Assembly (NCBI GenBank): GCA_948144175.1
Contig: CANXME010002587.1
Span: 116,588-180,587, forward strand
DNA: 64,000 nucleotides
Direction of reading: 5' to 3'
Origin: Closterium sp. NIES-65
Lineage: Eukaryota > Streptophyta > Zygnematophyceae > Desmidiales > Closteriaceae
Shown: one piece after another, positions 21,074-31,900 of the stretch
Layout of the letters: each line of letters opens with the position of its first letter
Position numbering within the stretch: position 1 is the first letter of the stretch
Position numbers and translations under genes: made by a program
Notes under the pieces: model-generated
What the model saw: the letters and a program-made list of their open reading frames with translations, nothing else
The model's database searches: none
What the model was told of the DNA's origin: nothing

Positions 21074-24000
21074 TTTTTTTGGTGCAAAATCAACCTTGCA
21101 GAATTCCTTTAAAAGGCATTTCCTCCCTCTCTTCCCTTTTGCCGGCTTCCCATTGTGCGTCTTTCTCTACTTGTCACTCGTCTCATCCCCTCCCTCACCC
21201 TGAACCGCACACGGACAAACACAAACACTCATGAGCGCGCCGCGTGCGTGTGTGTCCCCTCCCTCACCCTCTGCAGGCAGGGGACCACGAGGGGACGGTG
21301 CGAGCGTGCAAGCTGATGGCAGCAACTGAGTGTCCACTGCCTGTTCTTTTCCCTCTCACATCCGCTCCGCTCCCTCACACCATGTGCCCTCTGCAGGCAG
21401 GGTATCACGAGGGGGCGGTGCGAGCGTACAAGCTGATGGCAGCAAATGGCTTGGCACATGAATTGAATCCGGTTTTCTGGAGCAAGCTCACCCAATTTGC
21501 GAGGACCGTGATTGCACCGTCTACCCCTACTAACACTGCAAACGAGGCAAGCTCAACAGTGGCAAATTGTTGCTGGTGTGCTTTTTGGTTGAGTTTCGAG
21601 ACGTCTGAAAAGTCATTTCTTGGCTATCGCTCCGCTCCACCATTCTCACATTATTGATGTGGGTGATGGGACGAAACAAGGACGGGACACTGTCACACTG
21701 TGCCATGCCTTTTTTCCTCCTCCACCTGAGAGTGTCAAGTTGTTTCTCATGGCCTCAAAAGTTCTGTCTACCTGGATCGTCCCTCCCGTTCCATTGCAGG
21801 CAGACACGCCTCCTCCAGTGCTCCAGCTCCTATCAGAGGCTACTGAGAGTGGCTGTGTCGACCCAGAGGTCTTCAACCTCCTCATCGAAACCAGCCTGCA
21901 GGTGCGTTGAAGGTTTACTGGTAGGCTTTTGACTGAGACATCTGAAGCGCCAATGGTTTTTTTTTTAGGCGCCTCAAATGCGCCAATGAAGTCTTCCGCT
22001 TTTGATGGCTGCTGCTGATAGTGGCTGTTCCGATACAGAGCTCTTCAACCTGCCCACTGGAATCTGTTTTTGAGTCGACACAAAAACAGGCGCAGAGCTC
22101 TTCAACCTGCCCACTGGAATCTGTTTTTGAGTCGACACAAAAACAGGCGCAGGGCTCTTCAACCTGCCCACTGGAATCTGTTTTTGAGTCGACACAAAAA
22201 CGGATGCAGAGCTCTTCAACCTGCTCATTGGAATCAGCCTGCAGGTGAGTGTGAGCGAGGTGAAGCCTGTCGGCATTTTTTTTATTGGGACATCTGACTG
22301 ATATAGTCAGCGAGTGCTGCAGCTCTTGATGAAAGCTGTGAAGAACGGCTGTTTGATGCTCAGGAGTTGAACCTGCTCATTGAAATCCACCTGTAGGTGT
22401 GTGAGAGGTGAAGATTGTCCAGGCTTGATAGCTTTTGAGAGGAGTCAAAGTCAATGCTTCAGAGCCTCTGGTGCAGGCTGTTGTGAGCATTTGTTTCGGT
22501 GCAGAGTTCTTTAACCTGCTGATTGAAATCAACCTGCAGGCGAGGTTAAGGCTGTTGTTGATAGTCTTTCATTGGGACATCTCATAAGTGTGTCCCCCTC
22601 TTTATAGCCTTACCCAACCCGTAACCCTCTCTGGTTGGTTCTCCAGGCAGGGGATCACGAGGGGGCGTTGCGAGCGTACAAGCTGATGTCGGCGAATGGC
22701 TTGGCGAGTGACTTGGATCCGCCTTTTTGGAACAAGCTCATCCTTGCCGTGGCTGCTGTGCCCTCCGCCCCTGCCTACGTGGCCTATGGGGTGAGTGAGG
22801 CTGATAGGGTGCTTTGTAATACATGTAGAGTGCATTGGGCCAGTGCCGGTCATTAGCAATCATTGGCCCATCTACTGCCCATCGCTATCTTTCTTCGTTT
22901 CAGGTTCAAGGCTACCTCTTCCCTTGCCCACCTATCCTGCTTTCTAACTCTTTGCCGTCCTTCACAGCCCTTACATAACTCGTCTGTTTGTGAGACCTGC
23001 TGCTGATATAGTAGTCGTCACCTGCTGCTGATCTACTAGTCGTCACCTGCTGCTGATCTACTAGTCGTCACCTGCTGCTGATCTACTAGTCGTCACCTGC
23101 TGCTGATCTACTAGTCGTCACCTGCTGCTGATATACTAGTCGTCACCTGCTGCTGATATACTAGTCGTCACCTGCTGCTGATCTACTAGTCGTCACCTGC
23201 TGCTGATCTACTAGTCGTCACCTGCTGCTGATCTACTAGTCGTCACCTGCTGCTGATCTACTAGTCGTCACCTGCTGCTGATATACTAGTCGTCACCTGC
23301 TGCTGATCTACTAGTCGTCACCTGCTGCTGATCTACTAGTCGTCACCTGCTGCTGAGCTACTAGTCGTCACCTGCTGCTGATCTACGAGTCGTCACCTGC
23401 TGCTGATCTACTAGTCGTCACCTGCTGCTGATCTACTCCACCACCTCCTCGCCTTCACTCTACTCCTCGCCACTGTCTTTGATTCCGCGTTGACTTTTGA
23501 GTCGACTCTAAAGTTTACTCCACCACCTCCTCGCCTTCACTCTACTCCTCGCCTCGTCACTGTCTTTGTTTCCGCAACAGTGCTACGAGGGCATGAAGAG
23601 ATGGGGTCCCACGCCAGACCCGGAAACCTACCAGGGGCTCATGGCAGTGTGTGCCAGGGATGGCGATGCAGCACGGGCGATGGCTCTCAAGAAAGACATG
23701 CAGGATGGTGGAGTGGAGGTGACAGCAGCAGTGCTTCATGCGCTCCTGACCATGCAGCGCCAGGCAGGGCTGTCGGAGGCGGCTGTGAAGACTCTGAAGG
23801 AGATGCAAGCAAAGGCTGTGCTCTCGACTGATGTAAGCATTCATGCATGCATTCATGTACAAACTTTAGAAGATGCAAGCCAAGGCGACCCTGTGCACTG
23901 ATGTGAGGCCTGGTAGCCGATATGCTTCTTCTGTGTGCGTATGTTTAATCCAGACTTCTTTTGAAGCCAAGACTTTGCTGCTTCTGGCTTTCGCTTCTTC

Positions 24001-27000
24001 TTTCGATGCTTTTTTTTTCTTTTCTTTTTTCTTTTTTTTTTTTGTTCGGGGTCCCGTCCCACGTCCGTGGCTCCTGTAGTTGTCTCACAACCGCATTTCA
24101 ACTCTCTTCCACCGCAGGAGCAAAAGGCATGGGGTTGCGAGCTCCTGACAGAAGCCATCGAGAAAGGCGATGCAGCACGGGCGACTGCGCTGAGGAGGGA
24201 GGTGGCAGATGGCGACGTGGAGGTGACGGGGGAAGTGCTCCGTGCGCTCATGGCCATGCAGCGCCAGGCGGGGATGTGGGAGGCAGTTGTGGAGTCACTC
24301 AAGGAAATGCAAGCAAAAGCGATCTTGTTGACTGATGTAAGGCATGTTAACTGATGTGCTCCCTTTACTCGCTTACCTTACCAGGTATAGCGTAATGTAG
24401 AAATAGACTCGCTGTCCTCCCACCGTGGCTCTGGTAATGCCATCTTGCTCATTTAGTCTAATTCTCCGCAATGCTTGTCCACATGATCCATTTCTTTCGC
24501 TGCAGGAGGATACGGCATGGGGTCGTGAGCTGTTGATGGAAGCTATCGAGAAAGGCAGTCCCGATGCAGAAACGTTCAACCTGGCCATTGCAGCAAGCCT
24601 TGAGGAGCGATTCATCTGCATTCATTGTAGCATTATTTCACCTGCCCAGATGATTGCTTCACTGTATGGTCTGAAGTGTATGCATTCAAAAGACACCTAA
24701 AAGGCAGTCTTGATGCATGTACACTCAACTGGTCATTGCAGCCAGCCTTCACGTGCTGTTTCCAGCCGGCCGTTTGCCAGCTAAGCACTATCTCGACTTA
24801 AAAATCATTAAACTAGACTTTAGTTCACAAAAGAATGTCATATAACTCTTTCACCACCATCTCTCCCCCACTTTCTCCAGGCAGGGGATCCTGAGGGGGC
24901 GTTGCGAGCGTACAAGCTGATGTCAGCGAGTGGGTTTGCATGCGACTTGGACCCGCCTTTTTGGAACAAGCTCATCCACGCCGTGGCTGCCGTGCCCTCC
25001 GCCCCTGCCTTCGTGGCTTACGGGGTGAGCACAAGGAAGAGGAGGGAGGAGGAATAGGGAGGTGGCTTGGGGAGCAGATCCTTTACATTAAAGGCTGTCT
25101 GTGTTCTAAACTATATCACATTTTCCTTAAAGCCTTTAAGCCTCACACAGACAGACAGCCTTGTCGTGAGAATGCTGTGGTGCCATGCGAAGTTCGCCTA
25201 TCAATCTCAGTTGGTTTTTGCCTCTCGCAGCAATCGATTGGATGTAAGCACTGGGCACAGGCGGCTTGCAAGACACTGCCCTTTCACTTTCATCACCGTT
25301 TCTTCTGTGGCATGGCAGTGCTACGATGGCATGCAGCGGTGGGGTCCCGAACCAGACGAGGCAACGTACCAGGGGCTCATGGCAGTGTGTGCCAGGGATG
25401 GCGATGCAGCACGGGCGATCGCGTTGAGGAGGGAGATGGAGGATGGCGGAGTGGAGGTCACAGCAGTGGTGTATACCGCGCTCATCAATGCTCAGGGCAG
25501 GGCAGGGGAGTGGGAGGCGGCTGTGGAGACGTTTAATGAGATGCAAGGCAGCACGAAGGGCGAGATGGAGGTAAGCCTTTACCTATTGATTTGAACGTCC
25601 ATATGAGACGCGGTGCATGGAGGCTAAACGCCCACCTTCCCTCTTTACGACGCCTCAAAACGGCCACGTTCCCGCTCCTTCCCTCTCCCCGGGCCCCCCT
25701 CTATTCCACCAGCACCCGCACCAGCCGTCAATGGACACCTACACTCGGCTGTTTGACGCCTGCTTCGGGCCGGACGGAGCTGATCCCGTGATACGGGACG
25801 CGATGCAGGAGGGGAAAACGCTCAAGTTCACTCCAGGTTAGATTGGCATGAGATTAGATGACGCGGAGCGGGGATGAGGGAGATTCTTTCTGTTCCTACA
25901 TGATTGGCACATGTGTGTTGCGTTTGTCTAGTCCTGTGATTTGTCAGTGCTGCCGTCATGCGCACGTGAAAACATGTGATTTTTCACTGCTTTCCTTGTG
26001 TCCGCATGCTCACATCTACCCTTCTCCTCCTTCACTGTCGCTGCTCCCAATTCTGTCGCTAGCTCTGCAAGCAACAGGGTCAGTCAATTCATAGAAAGCG
26101 TGGGGCTGGCCTTTGTCCCCGGGGTCACCCTGACTCATGTTCCTCTCTGCTACTGCAGCCCTTCGAAGCATGAGTCAGGGTGACCCCTGGGATACCGCGT
26201 GGGGCTGGCCTTTCTCCCCTTCCTTGATCCCATGCTCGCATATGCTTATCCATCCCCTTCTCTCGCTCTGTCTCCCCCCCTTTCCCTCACCTGCCTATCA
26301 GCGCTACAAGCAGCAGTGTCTATCTTCAGAGAGGCAGCAGCTAAGGGCGTCTTTCCCCCGGCTTTGACTGCAGATCCTTTCACGTAAGTTCAATGAGAGA
26401 TCATTACAATAGCTGTTCCCATGTGCTTGATGGTGCGTGTGAGTTCTCATGAGTTCCCCAAAGCTCCACACATAACCTGTTTGGTGGCATTTCTTTATGC
26501 CCCTTCTTGTACATTCCAACTTTCCACCCACTAGTTCACGCCTCTCAGGTGTTGTGCCGACTGTTAAGTACCTGAACTTCCTTGGCCCGCCAATTCACCC
26601 TCTCAGGCTTTACGTGGTCGACTGCACTCGCCCTGTCGCGGCTGCGGCGCTGCTTTCGCTGCTTCTGCATCTCGCCTCCTCCTCCACTGCTGGCTGTAAT
26701 GATGCCTCGTGGCTGCAGAACTTGGTTATTGTCACGGCAACCTTGTATCGACAGGTGGGTGATGTGTGTCTTGTGAGGCGCCTCAGAACGTTGCTTCTGC
26801 GCCCCGCCTTCTCGTTGATTGGTTGTGATGCCGCATTGCTGCGCAACCTGGTTACCGTCACAGCAGCAACCTGGTTACCGTCACAGCAGCAACATTGCGC
26901 GCACAGGTGGGTAGGGCATGGCATTCCGTTGCTGTGAATGAATGGGGCTTGCATGCTGCTCCAATCAGATCATTACATGCCGAGTTTTGAGTCGACTCAA

Positions 27001-27648
27001 AAATCGAGTTATCACACATTGCACGCACAGGTGGGTGGGGCATGGCATATTGTGTTGTGAATGGATGGGGCTTGCAGCTCGCACCGATCAGATCATTACG
27101 TGCCCAGGGATTTTGTTGTTGCGCTGCAACGCGTGTGCATGACATTTCATGCACATGATGCCGTGGTGACAAAACTACGACTTTTGAGACGTCCCAAAAG
27201 TCATTCTATGCACATAGTGGCTTATGGTGTCATTGTGTCTTAACTATGTGATCACATGCTGGTCTACCTGCAGTAGAGTTCAAGGCAAGGCAAGGAAATG
27301 CTTGCCACGTGCTGTGTTATACGCACTTGACTTTTTAACGTCTTTTCCCTCACAGCATACATCTCGAATGTCCCATCTCCCATCCCTTGTCTCCCATCTC
27401 TCATCTCCCATCTCCCATTTTCAATTGCCCATCTGCCATCTCTCTTTGTTCAGTCGCAAGCAGCGGACGAGGCTCCACCACAGGAGCCATGCCCAGACCT
27501 CCAAGGGACGATGGAGGCAATGCTGCAGGCGCTGGGGCTGAAGGGAGAGAGGCTGCATGGCACGAGCGCGCTGCAGGGGCTGTGTGTCGACAGGGAGGAC
27601 CTGCGCCTCTGGCTCAACACACAGGCTGCCTCCGTGTTCCTCGCATGA
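13616..27648 (+). CDS. large PPR-like protein gene with tandemly expanded exons
   Basis: A multi-exon gene of pentatricopeptide-repeat character (organellar RNA-binding helical repeats); the family member is not identified. Supported exons: 13616-13711 (start MAALLFRSQSST), 15096-15196, 15524-15587, 16432-16533, 17232-17427, 18568-18641, 18870-19001, 19530-19670, 19843-19986, 20822-20920, 21397-21546, 21800-21901, 22647-22790, 23581-23832, 24118-24336, 24506-24604, 24881-25024, 25319-25570, 25713-25836, 26302-26383, 26607-26754 and 27454-27648 (stop TGA). PPR-like helices include SMELYALMLKEGLQPDFTTI and GGVEVTAVVYTALINAQGRA. Three exon types recur: A (AGDHEGALRAYKLM, 144 bp), B (GLMAVCARDGDAA, 252 bp) and C (AWGREL, 99 bp). 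Phases near 14030 and 18600 do not fit cleanly, and some copies may be skipped. The region around 14030 may hold a further exon (SGSKSSELIKTVVANI). Confidence 0.72.
14868..15010 (+). repeat. decayed copies of exon 15096-15196
   Basis: Segment 14873-14940 repeats LKLRDELE.SFAGLS and 14975-15010 repeats its first bases. Each follows a cytosine-rich acceptor-like tract. Confidence 0.6.
15899..16030. repeat. direct repeat split by a TTTTGAGTCGACTTTAAA palindrome
   Basis: CTAGCTCATTCGAGAGG occurs at 15899 and again at about 15987. Between them, at 15964-15981, is a one-sided-decayed member of the palindrome family. Confidence 0.75.
16534..16984. repeat. 22-bp minisatellite carrying a splice donor in every unit
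   Basis: About 20 units of GTGAGCCCGCTGGTTTGGTT plus CG or CT start directly at the 5' splice site of exon 16432-16533. Each unit recreates a TGGTTNGGTGAGC donor-like sequence. The reverse strand is open (repeating QNQTSGLTEP), which is a by-product. Confidence 0.95.
17466..18525. repeat. 22-bp minisatellite, about 46 units
   Basis: The unit TCTCACTCAGTCCCCGTTCG plus TA fills the intron after exon 17232-17427. The array ends at 18500-18525 with one unit in inverted orientation (GGGACTGAGTGAGATACGAA), giving a hairpin end. The 421-residue open frame across it is a repeat artefact. Confidence 0.95.
19379..19449. repeat. (CCCTG)n pentanucleotide microsatellite
   Basis: About 14 units with one TACCCTG variant, in an intron of the PPR-like gene. 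Confidence 0.95.
19707..19799. repeat. 32-bp perfect palindrome between direct repeats
   Basis: Positions 19735-19766 are a perfect palindrome with core CTTTTGAGGCGCCTCAAAAG. The left flank GCACGGCCAAAGAGTGTCTT (19707) is repeated on the right as GCACGGCCAAAGAGTGTCGT (about 19771). The copies run about 28 bp each with a few differences. Confidence 0.95.
20310..20561 (+). pseudogene. first copy of PPR exon type B, with an in-frame stop
   Basis: 84 codons with the same splice ends as the intact B exons at 23581 and 25319. It reads CYDALQTWGP and then a TAG at 20340-20342, before DLDTYVGLMAVCARDGDAAW. The rest of the exon stays open. Either the exon is skipped, the base is an error, or the copy is dead. 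Confidence 0.7.
21040..21078. repeat. (CTTT)n microsatellite
   Basis: About nine CTTT units in a pyrimidine-rich stretch of intron. Confidence 0.9.
21277..21546 (+). repeat. two tandem copies of PPR exon type A
   Basis: Copy 21277-21330 is truncated (GDHEGTVRACKLMAATE). Copy 21397-21546 is longer, open, and ends at GAG followed by GCAAGC, a possible GC-type donor rather than GT. Confidence 0.7.
21590..21613. repeat. palindrome TTTCGAGACGTCTGAAAAG
   Basis: Slightly decayed palindrome family member with ACGT centre, in a PPR intron. Confidence 0.65.
21950..21998. repeat. palindrome TTAGGCGCCTCAAA between GCGCCAATG repeats
   Basis: GCGCCAATG occurs on each side of a GCGC-centred family member at about 21969-21982. 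Confidence 0.6.
22005..22250. repeat. 60-bp tandem repeat of an exon C end with an embedded palindrome
   Basis: Three to four units joining CTCTTCAACCTGCCCACTGG to TTTTTGAGTCGACACAAAAA. Each unit contains a decayed exon type C end (FNL..E) and a near-palindrome, so exon fragment and palindrome were amplified together. Confidence 0.85.
22310..22545 (+). repeat. two more decayed exon C copies
   Basis: Segments at 22318-22396 and about 22480-22540 read LNLLIEI.L / FNLLIEINLQ and end in CTGCAGG, but are not open throughout. A degraded palindrome CTTTTGAGAGGAGTCAAAG lies at about 22432. Confidence 0.55.
22985..23437. repeat. 25-bp minisatellite, about 17 units
   Basis: The unit TACTAGTCGTCACCTGCTGC plus TGATC lies in the intron before exon 23581-23832. 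Variants differ by single bases (TATAC/TCTAC). Confidence 0.95.
23434..23580. repeat. direct repeat of an intron 3' end split by a palindrome
   Basis: CTCCACCACCTCCTCGCCTT...CACTGTCTTTG.TTCCGC occurs on both sides of ACTTTTGAGTCGACTCTAAA (about 23495-23514). Only the right copy ends in the functional CAACAG acceptor. Confidence 0.88.
24118..24336 (+). repeat. chimeric exon: type C start fused to type B end
   Basis: Begins AWGCELLTEAIEKGDAA (type C), then continues LRREVADGDVEVTGEVLRA (type B), open over 73 codons with good splice ends. The fusion point is the shared GGCGATGCAGCACGGGCGA. Confidence 0.8.
26600..26895. repeat. exon 26607-26754 duplicated across a GCGC palindrome
   Basis: CTGGCTGTAATGATGCC..CTGCAGAACTTGGTTATTGTCACGG of the exon recurs diverged at about 26818-26885. 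TTGTGAGGCGCCTCAGAA (26771-26788) lies between them. Confidence 0.75.
26895..27110. repeat. approx. 80-bp direct repeat with perfect 18-bp palindrome
   Basis: CACAGGTGGGT(A/G)GGGCATGGCAT...GAATG.ATGGGGCTTGCA...GATCATTAC(A/G)TGCC occurs on both sides of TTTTGAGTCGACTCAAAA (26985-27002). Confidence 0.92.
27150..27245. repeat. palindrome CTTTTGAGACGTCCCAAAAG with repeated flanks
   Basis: At 27181-27200, one mismatch from perfect. TGCACAT..TG..T..TGGTG.CA words are repeated before and after it. Confidence 0.75.
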
Positions 27649-27654
27649 TGGTGT

Positions 27655-27835
27655 GAGCGCGTGGCATGAGAGCATGGCATGAGAGCGTGGCATGAGAGCA
27701 TGGCATGAGAGCATGGTGGCATGGTGGTGTAGCGGAATTGCAGCATAGCAGAATGGCAGCATAGCGGAATGGCAGCATAGCGGAATGGCAGCATAGCGGA
27801 ATGGCAGCATAGCGGAATGGCAGCATGGAGACATG
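27655..27835. repeat. GCATGAGAGCATG and CAGCATAGCGGAATGG minisatellites
   Basis: Two adjoining short tandem arrays: about five units of 13-14 bp, then about seven of 16 bp, directly after the PPR stop codon. Confidence 0.9.
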
Positions 27836-28284
27836 AGCCATGGTGACATGAAAACAACATGCCAGCTTGAACGCAGGTGGTTTGAAATTCAGCATGGCAT
27901 GTAGGTACTTGGTTGCATCTAGCTGTTCTTGAAATTCACCCATACACTGTACAATTTTGTATATAGCTGTTCTCGAACCTCCCCTATACGTTGCATAAAG
28001 CTGATGCTATGACGTCTGTGCTGCTGCGATTGGATCAGCCATAGCTGATCTGTTTATTGCCCCTATCAGTTGTGGGAAGCTGATTTAGGATTGCCTGCTA
28101 GCTACCCCCTGCCTGCTATTGTTTACCCCAACGAAACCCTCTTCTCGGCCACAGGACCACATGATAGAAGTTTGAGTTTCGAGTTGTCTCACAACTCCAT
28201 CCATCTGCAAGGTTCTCAACAAATTGAGATCCTCATCCATGGAGGAATCGCCATGCCAACTGAATCCAGCGCGCATGCAAGCAC

Positions 28285-28550
28285 CTAACCTTGCTCCGCT
28301 GTATAAGGCTGAGCCTGCCGATGGTGCCCATACCCTGAGCCTCGCTTTGAGGCGCCTCAAAACGGAATCAAGCGCGAATGCTTTCGCCAAAAGCTTGCTC
28401 CGCTGTATAAGGCTGAGAGGCTGAGCGAGCCAATGTTGAGGTGACTTTTGAGTCGACTCATATAAGTCACCTATACCTTCACCAAAAGCTTGCTCCGCTG
28501 TATAAGGCTGAGCCTGCAGATGGTGCCTATACCCTGAGCCTCGCTGTCAC
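28285..28550. repeat. three direct repeats separated by two palindromes
   Basis: CTTGCTCCGCTGTATAAGGC occurs at about 28290, 28393 and 28490. TTTGAGGCGCCTCAAAA (28346-28362) lies between copies 1 and 2. A GTGACTTTTGAGTCGACTCA-type palindrome with outer GTGACTT/AAGTCAC arms (28442-28470) lies between copies 2 and 3. Confidence 0.92.
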
Positions 28551-28933
28551 ATTGCATATCCTAGCTTAACTTTGCACCATACCACTGATGCTTTTTGCTG
28601 TGTAGTGTTTGCTCGTGCATTCGCTTACACACTGTTATCCTTTACCCCCATAAGCTTGCTCGCTTGTCTTCGATAGTACTCTTAACACTGTCCCATAGCT
28701 CTTATAATGAACAAACCTTGTTCAAGGTTTGTTATTGCCGATTATTGCACTTCTACCTAGGCCTACAGTAGTGTCATCCCTCACACCCCATTGAAGTTAT
28801 CAACAGCGGGATGCGTATGTCCACCGACAAAGATCCACACTTGCACTGAAATAGTCAAAGCTGGTACAGAGATTCGAGCGGGAGGAAATGCCGGCTGGTG
28901 GTGGCGTTAAATCGGCTGCCGTGCCGTGCCGTG

Positions 28934-31900
28934 TCAGTCAGAGATGCGGATTTCCACGTGGAGAAGATCTCTCATGACCTCGTACGTGACAAACGCAATG
29001 GCAATGGATGGCACCACCTGGCGCGACAAATGGGGCCACAGGGGAACAGAAACACGAGTTTCGAAAGATGGACGCACTATGAGCAGGTCCCTCATGCTTT
29101 CATACGTCACAGAAGAAATGGCCATACAAGGTACCACCTGTTGTGATACACAGGAACAGAGGGGCAGAAAAACACGATAAACATGCTTTTGAGTCGACTC
29201 AAAAGCACTTAGAAAGGCGGGCTTCTCACTCTGCCGACAACAGCGACAGCGACGGGGAACAGCGGCTGATGGCTGATGGCTGATGGCTCCGCATCGTGTC
29301 TCATACAGAGGCCGTGGGGGTGCGACGGGGAATGGGGGGGAGCGGAGAGGGGAAGAGGGGGGGAGGGGGGGAGGCAGGGCAGGGAACAATACACAAACAC
29401 CAGCACACCAACGTGTGCGGCTGTGTGTTTGAAGTGTGGTTTTGAGACGTCTCAAAACAAACATGAACACACCAACGTGTGCGGCTGTGTGTTTGAAGTG
29501 TGGTTTTGAGACGTCTCAAAACAAGCACCAACACACCAATGTGTGCGGCTGTGTGCTTGAAGTGTAGTTTTGAGACGTCTCAAAACAAACACCAGCACAC
29601 CGTGTGCGGCTGTGTGTTTCAAGTGTAGTTTTGAGACGTCTCAAAACAAACACCAACACACCAACGTGTGCGGCTGCATCAACACACAACCCAGTCTCAC
29701 CTCGGCAGAATTCAGCAAATTCGACAGAAACCCAACTAGAACAAGCGAGTCTCTCTCACCTTGACAGAGTTGGGCACGAGCCCCTTAGCGCCCGCACACC
29801 CTCCATCTGCACGGTCTTCCGGAAAGCATCCACCATGCCCGTGTACTGCGGTGCCGCTGCCACCGTGCCGTCCACCCTCACCACACCCACTGCAGTGCCC
29901 TGCCTGCTCCCTGCTTGCCCTTATGTTCACTTCAGATTTCCATCGCGCTTCCTCTCAGCTCAGCGCACAGGAACTAAACCGGCTCAAAACAGCTTCACCT
30001 TCACACCCTTCGACACAGAGTGTGAAATCTCACCTTGACAGAGTTGGGAACGAGTCCCTTGTAAAGCGCCTTTACCCCCTTCCATCTGCACAATCTTCCT
30101 GAAAGCATCCACCATGCCCGTGTACTGCGGTGCCGCTGCCACCGTACCATCCGCCCTCACCACACCCACTGCACTCCCTGTTTCCTGCTTACCTGCGGTG
30201 CACTGCCTTCCCTGCTTGCCCTCAGATTCACTCGGATTCCCTCCGAACCAGCAAGAGCCAATCTCACCTTGACAGAATTGGGCACGAGTCCCTTGTAGAG
30301 CGCCCGCACCCCCTCCATCTGCACGGTCTTCCGGAAAGCATCCACCATGCCCGTGTACTGCGGCGCCGCAGCCACCGTACCATCCGCCCTCACCACACTC
30401 GCCGCGTCCCGCCAACCCACCATCTGCAGCCTCCTTCGAATCACATCCAGGGGGTAGGCGACTGTCTGCCCCAGAGTGCCCGCCACAGCCCCGCACGCGA
30501 GTTTTGTGAGGACTGACAGCTCCCCGATCTCGGGGTTGTCGGGGTGCTGTGCCGCGTACATTCTTCCCAGCTGGTCCTTGAGGGTTTCGTAAACTGCAAA
30601 GTTGAGCCCCACGTAGGGGACCTGATTCATGGGGGAGCAATGGGGAATGGGGCAGAAGGAATACAGGAAAAGGGATGGGATGCGGAATGAGGGGAAGGAA
30701 GAGCGCGGGAGTGGATATGATATCCCGCAAAGAGTGGATATGATATCCCGCAAAGAGTGGATATGATATCCCGCAAAGAGTGGATATGATATCCCGCAAA
30801 GAGTGGATATGATATCCCGCAAAGAGTGGATATGATATCCCGCAAAGAGTGGATATGATATCCCGCAAAGAGTGGATATGATATCCCGCAAAGAGTGGAT
30901 ATGATATCCCGCAAAGAGTGGATATGATATCCCGCAAAGAGTGGATATGATATCCCGCAAAGAGTGGATATGATATCCCGCAAAGAGTGGATATGATATC
31001 CCGCAAAGAGTGGATATGATATCCCGCAAAGAGTGGATATGATATCCCGCAAAGAGTGGATATGATATCCCGCAAAGAGTGGATATGATATCCCGCAAAG
31101 AGTGGATATGATATCCCGCAAAGAGTGGATATGATATCCCGCAAAGAGTGGATATGATATCCCGCAAAGAGTGGATATGATATCCCGCAAAGAGTGGATA
31201 TGATATCCCGCAAAGAGTGGATATGATATCCCGCAAAGAGTGGATATGATATCCCGCAAAGAGTGGATATGATATCCCGCAAAGAGTGGATATGATATCC
31301 CGCAAAGAGTGGATATGATATCCCGCAAAGAGTGGATATGATATCCCGCAAAGAGTGGATATGATATCCCGCAAAGAGTGGATATGATATCCCGCAAAGA
31401 GTGGATATGATATCCTGCAAAGAGTGGATATGATATCCCGCAAAGAGTGGATATGATATCCCGCAAAGAGTGGATATGATATCCCGCAAAGAGTGGATAT
31501 GATATCCCGAAAAGAGTGGATATGATATCCCGCAAAGAGTGGATATGATATCCCGCAAAGAGTGGATATGATATCCCGCAAAGAGTGGATATGATATCCC
31601 GCAAAGAGTGGATATGATATCCCGCAAAGAGTGGATATGATATCCCGCAAAGAGTGGATATGATATCCCGCAAAGAGTGGATATGATATCCCGCAAAGAG
31701 TGGATATCTTTCCACTGTAGACGCTGGTCGAAACAATCAGTTACCAGAACATTTTTCACTGCAATCAACCATGACAGGAACCACTCACTACGCCATTAAT
31801 AGAAGGCAGTCAGCCCTTATACAGGGCGCGCACGCCCTCCTCCTCCACTATAGTCACATCCACTAACTAACTATGGCAGAACCGTCACTCACCACACCGA

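Larger units (their letters stand above)
27649..28933. other. convergent gap between PPR-like and ADNT1-like genes
   Basis: Holds the 3' ends of both genes, a 16-bp minisatellite and a palindrome-studded triplication. No gene is seen. Confidence 0.6.

Noticed and set aside
22985-23437. CRISPR-like regular array
   Set aside because: Units are contiguous with no unique spacers and the DNA is eukaryotic; it is a minisatellite. The same applies to 44930-46405.
26985-27002. Cloning linkers or sequencing adapters as the source of GTCGAC/GACGTC/GGCGCC palindromes
   Set aside because: Centres and arms vary, many copies are mutated, and flanking duplicates have diverged, so they are resident genomic DNA.
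29984-31768. 594- and 497-codon minus-strand frames repeating YHIHSLRDIISTLCGIS
   Set aside because: They are a read-through of a 23-bp minisatellite; the real ADNT1 exon is 30268-30621.
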